12,142 bases of DNA, from NCBI GenBank assembly GCA_900550065.1, contig URQR01000045.1, positions 1 through 12,142 on the forward strand, given 5' to 3'. Shown piece after piece: positions 7,811 to 12,142 of this stretch. Every line of letters starts with the position of its first letter. Position 1 is the first letter of the stretch. The DNA comes from an uncultured Eubacteriales bacterium. Its GTDB lineage: Bacteria > Bacillota > Clostridia > UBA1381 > UMGS1253. Under the pieces are notes generated by a model. That model saw nothing but the letters and a program-made list of their open reading frames with translations. It did no database searches and had not been told where the DNA came from. A program made the translations under genes and the position numbers.

Positions 7811-7880
7811 CTTGGAAGAAGCCACTGTCGGGCACAGCCCCTCCTGCGGCAAATGCCGCACCGTGTCTTCTTCGGGTTTA
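7811..7880 (+). ncRNA. Candidate branched structured RNA element upstream of the ACT gene
   Basis: GAAGAAGCCAC (7815-7825) pairs with GTGTCTTCTTC (7863-7873): 7 bp, one mismatch, then 3 bp. Inside this outer helix are two small hairpins: GGGC-ACA-GCCC (7830-7840; TGT/ACA pairing at 7826-7836 is an alternative), and TGCGGC-AAAT-GCCGCA (7845-7860). Together they can form a three-way junction. I do not recognise the consensus of any known riboswitch, T-box or small RNA. It could be a cis-regulatory leader of the ACT gene, an untranslated processing element, or a REP-like intergenic palindrome. Its position about 140 bases before an amino-acid-binding protein gene is suggestive only. Confidence 0.35.
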
Positions 7881-7955
7881 TGCCACGTTTAAAGTATATA
7901 CCAGCACACGTGTGTGACGTTTGCACTGCGTTTATGAAATACGATAAGGATAGAG

Positions 7956-7973
7956 AACGGCCTCTGTGCCGTT
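7956..7973 (+). promoter_or_regulatory. Small hairpin in the ACT gene leader (possible attenuator)
   Basis: AACGGC (7956-7961) pairs with GCCGTT (7968-7973) around loop CTCTGT, followed by TTGT. The short 6-bp stem and poor T-tract make it weaker than a standard terminator. A weak promoter-like pair, TTGCAC (7921-7926) and GATAAG (7943-7948, 16-base spacer), lies just before it. If used, the transcript would start near this hairpin. Confidence 0.25.
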
Positions 7974-8016
7974 TTGTAACGATGTTTATATAGAAAAAGA
8001 ATAGGAGGCAGGCAAT

Positions 8017-8451
8017 ATGAACGTAAAGCAGATATCTGTATTTGTGGAAAACAAAAAGGGCAGGCTTGCGGAAATTACGAAGGCGCTGGCCGACAACAAA
8101 ATTGACATCAGCGCGCTTTCAATCGCAGATACGACCGATTTTGGAATTCTTCGCCTTATTGTGAACAAACCAAATGCCGCGGAGTCAATCTTAAAAGAAA
8201 AAGGGCTTGCGGTCAAGGCGACGGAGGTTATTGCGATTGGCGTAGCGGACGAACCGGGCGGCCTCGCGGTTGCGCTTGAAAAGCTCGACAAAGAACATAT
8301 CAGCATTGAGTATATGTACGCTTTTGTGGGTAAAACGACAAACGAAGCGCTTGTAATTTTGCGGGTCGAGGAACCGGAACGCGCGGTTGCGGCGATTGAC
8401 GCATGTGACGGTGTACGCGTATTGTCGAGCGAAGAGGTCTACAGTTTATAA
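8017..8451 (+). CDS. Tandem ACT-domain protein (amino-acid-binding regulator)
   Basis: A 144-residue protein made of two ACT domains: residues about 4-66 (VFVENKKGRLAEITKAL, with the usual Gly-Arg-Leu turn) and about 70-142 (GVADEPGGLAVALEKL). ACT domains bind amino acids or related small ligands and signal allosterically. Stand-alone tandem-ACT proteins of this length are often found beside indolepyruvate oxidoreductase and phenylacetate-CoA ligase genes, as here. No enzyme or DNA-binding domain is present, so it probably acts through a partner. The start at 8017 has a strong AGGAGG (8003-8008). It is preceded by a 231-base intergenic region with several hairpins, suggesting its own control. 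An aromatic amino acid is the likely ligand from context (inference). Confidence 0.88.
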   Translation: MNVKQISVFVENKKGRLAEITKALADNKIDISALSIADTTDFGILRLIVNKPNAAESILKEKGLAVKATEVIAIGVADEPGGLAVALEKLDKEHISIEYMYAFVGKTTNEALVILRVEEPERAVAAIDACDGVRVLSSEEVYSL

Positions 8452-8503
8452 CGAAACGGGGCATTGTCCCTTAATGAATATTGAAACAGAGGGTTTGAAA
8501 ACA

Positions 8504-9781
8504 ATGGCAATGGATTCGTATTTACAAAAGGAATTTGGAATTTCAAAAGAGATTATGGATATTGTGTCGGAGGCGGAGCGTTCCGCCTCCGACAGTTTTG
8601 CAAGGGCGGAGGAAATTGCGTTTATCAATCAGGCGAAGGTGATGAAGGCCTTTTCCGACAATATGATTGGCGAGGCGCACTTTGTTTCGACATCGGGCTA
8701 TGGCTACAACGATACGGGGCGCGAAGCGATTGACCGCGTATATGCGCAGGTGTTTGGGTGCGAGGATGCGCTCGTGCGCCACAATATTATTTCCGGTACG
8801 CACGCGATTTCGACTGCGCTGTTCGGCGTGCTGCGTCCAGGCGATACGCTCGTCGCGGTGACAGGCAAGCCGTACGACACGCTCGAGGAGGTCATCGGTA
8901 TCCGTGGGGAGCGCTGCGACGGGTCTTTGCGCGATTTTGGCGTAGCATACCGGCAGGTGGACCTGCTTGGCGGGACGGAGGTTGATTTTGACGGCATCAG
9001 AAGTGCGATTGACGATACGGTAAAGGCGGTGCTTTTGCAGCGGTCAAAGGGGTATGCGTGGCGTGACACGTTTTCGGTCGCGAAGCTAAATGAAATCATT
9101 GATTTTGTACATAATATCCGCGAGGATATTATCTGTATTGTCGATAACTGCTACGGCGAGTTTGTGGAAACGGAGGAGCCGAGAGGCGATTTGCTCGTCG
9201 GCTCGCTGATTAAAAATCCGGGCGGCGGCCTTGCGCAGACGGGCGGCTATATTGCCGGAAAGGCACGTTGTGTCGAGCTTGCGTCGTACCGGCTTACGTC
9301 GGTCGGAATCGGTAAAGAGTGCGGCGCGTCGCTTGGGCAGAACAAGCCTATGCTGCAAGGACTTTTTATGGCGCCGCATGTCGTGGCGCAGGCTGTGAAG
9401 AGCGCGTGCCTGTGCAGCGCAGTGTTTGAAGCGTTGGGGTTTGCGGTCTGCCCGGGGGCGAACGATGCGCGCGGCGATATTATTACGTCGGTGAAGTTCG
9501 GAAAAGCGGATTTCGTGATTGCATTTTGTCAAGGAATTCAGAAGGGTGCGCCGGTGGATTCGTTTGTCGAGCCACAGCCGTGGGATATGCCCGGCTATGC
9601 CGACCAGGTGATTATGGCGGCGGGCGCGTTTGTACAGGGGGCATCGATTGAGTTAAGTGCGGACGCACCGATTAAGCCGCCATATATTGCGTATATGCAG
9701 GGCGGGCTGACGTATGAGTCGGCGAAAATTGGGCTTATGACGGCGGCGCAGAAAGTTTACGAGATTATAAAATCAAAGTAA
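8504..9781 (+). CDS. PLP-dependent methionine gamma-lyase-like protein ('aluminium resistance' family)
   Basis: A 425-residue fold-type I PLP enzyme resembling the PF06838 family (annotated methionine gamma-lyase-like or aluminium-resistance protein; B. subtilis YnbB is a relative). Visible blocks: STSGYGYNDTGREAID (62-77), the cofactor-binding VRHNIISGTHAI (91-102), LRPGDTLVAVTGKPYDTLEE (110-129), DNCYGEF (214-220) and SLIKNPGGGLAQTGGYIAGK (234-253), where K237 is the likely Schiff-base lysine. The true substrate of the family is poorly established; a C-S or related gamma/beta-elimination is inferred from fold. I chose ATG 8504, with AGAGGG (8488-8493) upstream and an N-terminus matching the family. 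ATG 8474 is in frame but lacks a ribosome binding site. It is 52 bases after the ACT gene and 19 bases before the TIM-barrel gene. The early coding region contains a perfect 13-bp inverted repeat. Confidence 0.88.
   Translation: MAMDSYLQKEFGISKEIMDIVSEAERSASDSFARAEEIAFINQAKVMKAFSDNMIGEAHFVSTSGYGYNDTGREAIDRVYAQVFGCEDALVRHNIISGTHAISTALFGVLRPGDTLVAVTGKPYDTLEEVIGIRGERCDGSLRDFGVAYRQVDLLGGTEVDFDGIRSAIDDTVKAVLLQRSKGYAWRDTFSVAKLNEIIDFVHNIREDIICIVDNCYGEFVETEEPRGDLLVGSLIKNPGGGLAQTGGYIAGKARCVELASYRLTSVGIGKECGASLGQNKPMLQGLFMAPHVVAQAVKSACLCSAVFEALGFAVCPGANDARGDIITSVKFGKADFVIAFCQGIQKGAPVDSFVEPQPWDMPGYADQVIMAAGAFVQGASIELSADAPIKPPYIAYMQGGLTYESAKIGLMTAAQKVYEIIKSK
8565..8594 (+). repeat. Perfect 13-bp inverted repeat followed by TTTT inside the PLP-enzyme gene
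   Basis: Bases 8565-8577 and 8582-8594 are exact reverse complements (TGTCGGAGGCGGA arm) around a 4-base GCGT loop, and TTTT follows at 8596-8599. The layout is that of an intrinsic terminator, but it lies at codons 21-31 of the gene. Because of the symmetry, both strands can encode the same nine residues, SEAERSASD. Confidence 0.7.
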
Positions 9782-9800
9782 GCGGAAGGGGAGAAGCGGG

Positions 9801-10541
9801 ATGAAGCTGTCTGTTTGTATCGACGCAGTAATGCAGGGGGTATCCGTGTCGGAGGCGCTGGCGCGGTTAAAAGGTATTGGCGTTGAAGCGTTTGAATTTT
9901 GGAGCTGGTGGGATAAAGATATGGACGCGGTGCGAGCCGCGGCGAAAGAAACGGGGCTTGTACCGACGGCAATGTGTACAAAGATGATTAGCCTAACCGA
10001 CCCAGTGCAGCGTGGCGCGTATCTGGATGGTTTACGCGAATCGATTGCTGTAGCAAAAGCGCTTGGATGCCGGACACTGATTTCGCAGACGGGCAACGAC
10101 ACGGGCGCAGAGCGGACGGCGCAGCACGAAAGTCTTGTCGGCGGCCTGCGCGAAGCTGCGCCGATTTTAGAGGAAGCGGGGATTACCCTTGTTGTCGAGC
10201 CGCTCAACACCTATGTAGACCATCAATGCTATTATCTTTTCAGCAGCGCGGAGGGCTTTGCAGTGATTGACGAAGTGGGCAGTCCGAATGTAAGGCTGCT
10301 CTATGATATTTACCACCAGCAGATTATGGAGGGAAATATCATCGACACGGTCACAGCCAATCTTGATAAAATCGGCCACTTTCATGCGGCTGGCGTGCCC
10401 GGGCGGCACGAGCTAAATACCGGCGAGCTAAACTATAGGGCAATCTTTGACGCTATTGATGCGGCGGGGTATGAGCGCTATATAGGGTTGGAGTACTTCC
10501 CGCTTGATAAGCCTGAAGCGGGGATTTTGGCGTATTTGTAA
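9801..10541 (+). CDS. Hydroxypyruvate isomerase-like TIM-barrel protein
   Basis: A 246-residue protein of the xylose-isomerase-like TIM-barrel/Hyi family, slightly shorter than the usual 258 residues. Known members interconvert hydroxypyruvate and tartronate semialdehyde or epimerise keto-sugars using a divalent metal. Predicted metal ligands fit the family: Glu 133 (VVEPLN), Asp 169 (LLYDIYHQQ), His 195 (HFHAAGVPGRHE, where classical Hyi usually has Gln), and Glu 231 (GLEYFP). The FEFWSWWDKD motif (31-40) is also typical of Hyi-like enzymes. The ATG follows AAGGGGA (9786-9792) and lies 19 bases after the PLP gene, so the two are almost certainly one transcript. No glyoxylate or tartronate genes are in the window, so the exact sugar or keto-acid substrate is open. 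Confidence 0.85.
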   Translation: MKLSVCIDAVMQGVSVSEALARLKGIGVEAFEFWSWWDKDMDAVRAAAKETGLVPTAMCTKMISLTDPVQRGAYLDGLRESIAVAKALGCRTLISQTGNDTGAERTAQHESLVGGLREAAPILEEAGITLVVEPLNTYVDHQCYYLFSSAEGFAVIDEVGSPNVRLLYDIYHQQIMEGNIIDTVTANLDKIGHFHAAGVPGRHELNTGELNYRAIFDAIDAAGYERYIGLEYFPLDKPEAGILAYL

Positions 10542-10557
10542 AATAGGCGGATTATGT

Positions 10558-10588
10558 AAGCGCACAGCATATTTTTTGCTGTGCGCTT
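10558..10588 (+). terminator. Strong 12-bp hairpin terminator after the TIM-barrel gene
   Basis: AAGCGCACAGCA (10558-10569) pairs perfectly with TGCTGTGCGCTT (10577-10588) around a 7-base T-rich loop. The stem is GC-rich and starts 16 bases after the stop codon. The downstream tail has only a short T run. The A-rich upstream side does not make a convincing bidirectional terminator, and all neighbouring genes read the same way. Confidence 0.8.
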
Positions 10589-10610
10589 TGCAAAACCTAA
10601 TATAATTAAG

Positions 10611-10650
10611 TTTGTCTTTGGTTGACAAAGCTTTTTTTCTGTGATAGACT
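10611..10650 (+). promoter_or_regulatory. Sigma-A-type promoter for the MATE gene, with an inverted repeat on the -35 box
   Basis: TTGACA (10622-10627) is a perfect -35 consensus. It is followed after 17 bases by TAGACT (10645-10650, 4 of 6 consensus), with an extended -10 TG at 10642-10643. An inverted repeat overlaps the -35: CTTTG (10616-10620) with CAAAG (10626-10630), or equivalently TTTGTC (10611-10616) with GACAAA (10624-10629). This is a possible repressor operator. The leader to the ATG is about 50 bases. Confidence 0.7.
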
Positions 10651-10707
10651 AAACAACATATTAGCGAGAAGTATTTTTTCGCAAATCAAAAACTGGAGTG
10701 ACTTCCA

Positions 10708-12057
10708 ATGAAATTATCCATACCGCCTCGAGTCGGTGCGCTGACAAAAATTGCGATGCCATGTTTTTTGGAGCAGCTTTTGTTGGTTGTTGTAAATGTA
10801 CTGTCAACGATGATTGTCGGGCAGCTCGGAAAGGCGGAGCTTTCGGCCTCCTCAATGAGCAATCAGCTTGTGAACTGGCTGCAATGTGCATACGTCGGCC
10901 TCGGCGCCGGCGCAACCGTCGTTATTGGGCGCATGTGGGGAACAGGCGACAAAGAAGGGGCGGCGCGCGGTTTTATGCAGTCGCTTAAGCTGACCATTGC
11001 GGTTAGTCTTGGGGTTCTGCTGCTTACGGTCGTGTTTGAAGGGGCGATTGTGTCTCTATTTTTTGGCGGGGCGGAGCAGGCCGTTTTGGATAATATTCAT
11101 ACTTACTTTTTCTTCTGTATGATTGGGATGCCCGCTACTGCGGTCGCCAATGTGATTGGGGCGAGTCTGCGCGGTGTCGGCGACAATAAAACGCCGCTTT
11201 ATACGACAGCGGTGCTCAATGTTGTGAATTTGATTCTTAGCTTTCTTTTAATCTTTGGCGTACCGTCGCTTGGTATCCCGAAAATGGGGATTGCGGGTGC
11301 AGGAATCGCAATTTCAAGCGCGCGCGTTGTCAGCGCGGTGTTCATTGTGATTTATGTAATCGTAAAAAAGAAACCGATTCTGCCGAAACGGTATGAATTT
11401 GGATTCCATAAGGAAACAATCAAGCGTGTCACAAATGTTGGCGTACCGTCGGCTGTCGAGCAAATTGTGTTTCAGGGCGGATTTGTTATTTTGCAGACGC
11501 TGCTCATCGGTTTTGGTACGGAGTTTCAGGCCGGATATCAGATTGGCGCAAATTTAAATAATATTATTTGCGCGCCGTCGGCGGCGATGGGCGTAGCATG
11601 TACTGCGCTGATTAGCCAGACGCTTGGAAAACGCGACTGGGAGGGCGCGAAGGCGTATGTAAAGGCGGCGAATTTTATTATTTACACGGTATTTACCGGA
11701 ATCAGCGTCCTTATGTTCTTTTGTGCACCGCTTTTTGCGTCTATGTACTCGACCGACCCGGCCGTCATCGGCGAGGGAACGTTTTTTGCGCGGATGTTTG
11801 CGCTCATGGCGCTGCCGATTGGTTTGATGCAGGCGATGTCGGGGATCCTGCGCGGAGCGGGCGACGCAAAATATATTGCGGTTACGAATGTAATTGGCCT
11901 TTGGGGGATGCGGGTGTTCGGCGTTTGGCTGATATCCGTTTTGACCGGAAACGGGTATCTTGCGGTCGTACTTGGCTGTGGCTCGGACTTTTTATGGCGC
12001 GCAATTTCCTACGCGCTGCGGGTGCGCAGGGGCAATTGGCTTCACATCCGTGTGTGA
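10708..12057 (+). CDS. MATE-family multidrug/metabolite efflux transporter
   Basis: A 449-residue membrane protein of the MATE (NorM/DinF-like) family, at the usual length of about 450 with around 12 hydrophobic helices. The two-fold repeat is visible: GASLRGVGDNKTPL (151-164) in the first half corresponds to SGILRGAGDAKY (378-389) in the second, and the half starts ALTKIAMPCFLEQ (11-23) and VTNVGVPSAVEQ (241-252) also match. MATE pumps export cationic drugs or metabolites using sodium or proton gradients. ATG 10708 has GGAG (10695-10698) upstream. It has its own promoter and terminator, so it is a separate unit rather than part of the PLP/TIM-barrel operon. The substrate cannot be predicted. 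Confidence 0.94.
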   Translation: MKLSIPPRVGALTKIAMPCFLEQLLLVVVNVLSTMIVGQLGKAELSASSMSNQLVNWLQCAYVGLGAGATVVIGRMWGTGDKEGAARGFMQSLKLTIAVSLGVLLLTVVFEGAIVSLFFGGAEQAVLDNIHTYFFFCMIGMPATAVANVIGASLRGVGDNKTPLYTTAVLNVVNLILSFLLIFGVPSLGIPKMGIAGAGIAISSARVVSAVFIVIYVIVKKKPILPKRYEFGFHKETIKRVTNVGVPSAVEQIVFQGGFVILQTLLIGFGTEFQAGYQIGANLNNIICAPSAAMGVACTALISQTLGKRDWEGAKAYVKAANFIIYTVFTGISVLMFFCAPLFASMYSTDPAVIGEGTFFARMFALMALPIGLMQAMSGILRGAGDAKYIAVTNVIGLWGMRVFGVWLISVLTGNGYLAVVLGCGSDFLWRAISYALRVRRGNWLHIRV

Positions 12058-12070
12058 ATCAATACATGAA

Positions 12071-12111
12071 AAACACAAGCATATCACGCTTTCAGTGATA
12101 TGCTTGTGTTT
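12071..12111 (+). terminator. Perfect 17-bp hairpin terminator after the MATE gene
   Basis: Bases 12071-12087 pair without mismatch with 12095-12111 around the 7-base loop GCTTTCA. The stem begins with AAA and ends with TTT, so it could serve as a terminator on both strands. It starts 13 bases after the MATE stop. The remaining 31 bases to the window end show no gene. Confidence 0.85.
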
Positions 12112-12142
12112 CGTTTCGGCTTCTATAATTATTGATAGGACT

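Noticed and set aside
7905..7914. CACACGTGTG palindrome before the ACT gene
   Set aside because: A single 10-base palindrome without a second site or promoter alignment is too short to call an operator.
7745..7993. An 82-codon + strand ORF across the SGNH 3' end and the intergenic region
   Set aside because: It starts inside the SGNH gene in another frame, has no ribosome binding site, shows no recognisable protein features, and runs through base-paired hairpins.
8457..8471. GGGG/TCCC mini-hairpin between the ACT and PLP genes
   Set aside because: Only 3-4 pairs including a G-U, with no T-run after it; not a convincing terminator or attenuator.
12124..12129. TATAAT near the window end
   Set aside because: No -35 hexamer at 16-18 bases upstream; any gene it might serve lies outside the window.

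Overview
The window looks like a piece of a Clostridia-type (Bacillota) genome, probably an anaerobic amino-acid fermenter. It is moderately GC-rich, its genes are tightly packed on the + strand with strong AGGAGG-like ribosome binding sites, and it carries an oxygen-sensitive ferredoxin-dependent 2-oxoacid oxidoreductase. All genes run left to right. There is no tRNA, rRNA, CRISPR array, insertion sequence or gap over 300 bases.

Region 1 (1 to about 700) holds the C-terminal end of a HAD-family phosphatase and the N-terminal half of an ARMT1/DUF89 protein. Its codon use (Ile ATC, Thr ACC, Ala GCC) differs visibly from everything after it. At about 685-740 the DUF89 frame runs without a stop into the second half of a sodium:solute symporter (SSS), giving a 418-residue ORF in which both partners are truncated. 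This is best read as a chimeric contig join or a recombination/deletion scar. Gene content left of about 700 should not be assumed to belong to the same genome as the rest.

Region 2 (about 740-8451) is an aromatic 2-oxoacid/aryl-acid module: SSS symporter (partial), phenylacetate-CoA ligase 1, indolepyruvate:ferredoxin oxidoreductase alpha and beta (overlapping by 8 nt), phenylacetate-CoA ligase 2, a hairpin terminator, an SGNH-fold esterase-like protein, a structured intergenic stretch, and a tandem-ACT protein. The oxidoreductase interconverts arylpyruvates and arylacetyl-CoA, and the two ligases connect arylacetyl-CoA with free arylacetates. The set can scavenge aryl acids for Phe/Tyr/Trp synthesis or degrade those amino acids. 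The ACT protein is a plausible amino-acid sensor and the symporter a plausible aryl-acid importer; both roles are inferred.

Region 3 (8504-10541) pairs a PLP-dependent methionine gamma-lyase-like ('aluminium resistance') protein with a hydroxypyruvate isomerase-like TIM-barrel protein, ending in a strong hairpin. The PLP gene has a perfect 13-bp inverted repeat followed by TTTT inside its early coding region. Region 4 (10542-12142) is a separate unit: a good sigma-A-type promoter with an inverted repeat on its -35 box, a MATE-family efflux transporter, and a perfect 17-bp terminator stem.

I see no clearly new defence or mobile system. The best leads are the chimeric junction, the duplicated ligase/oxidoreductase module, the branched RNA-like structure upstream of the ACT gene, and the intragenic terminator-like palindrome.
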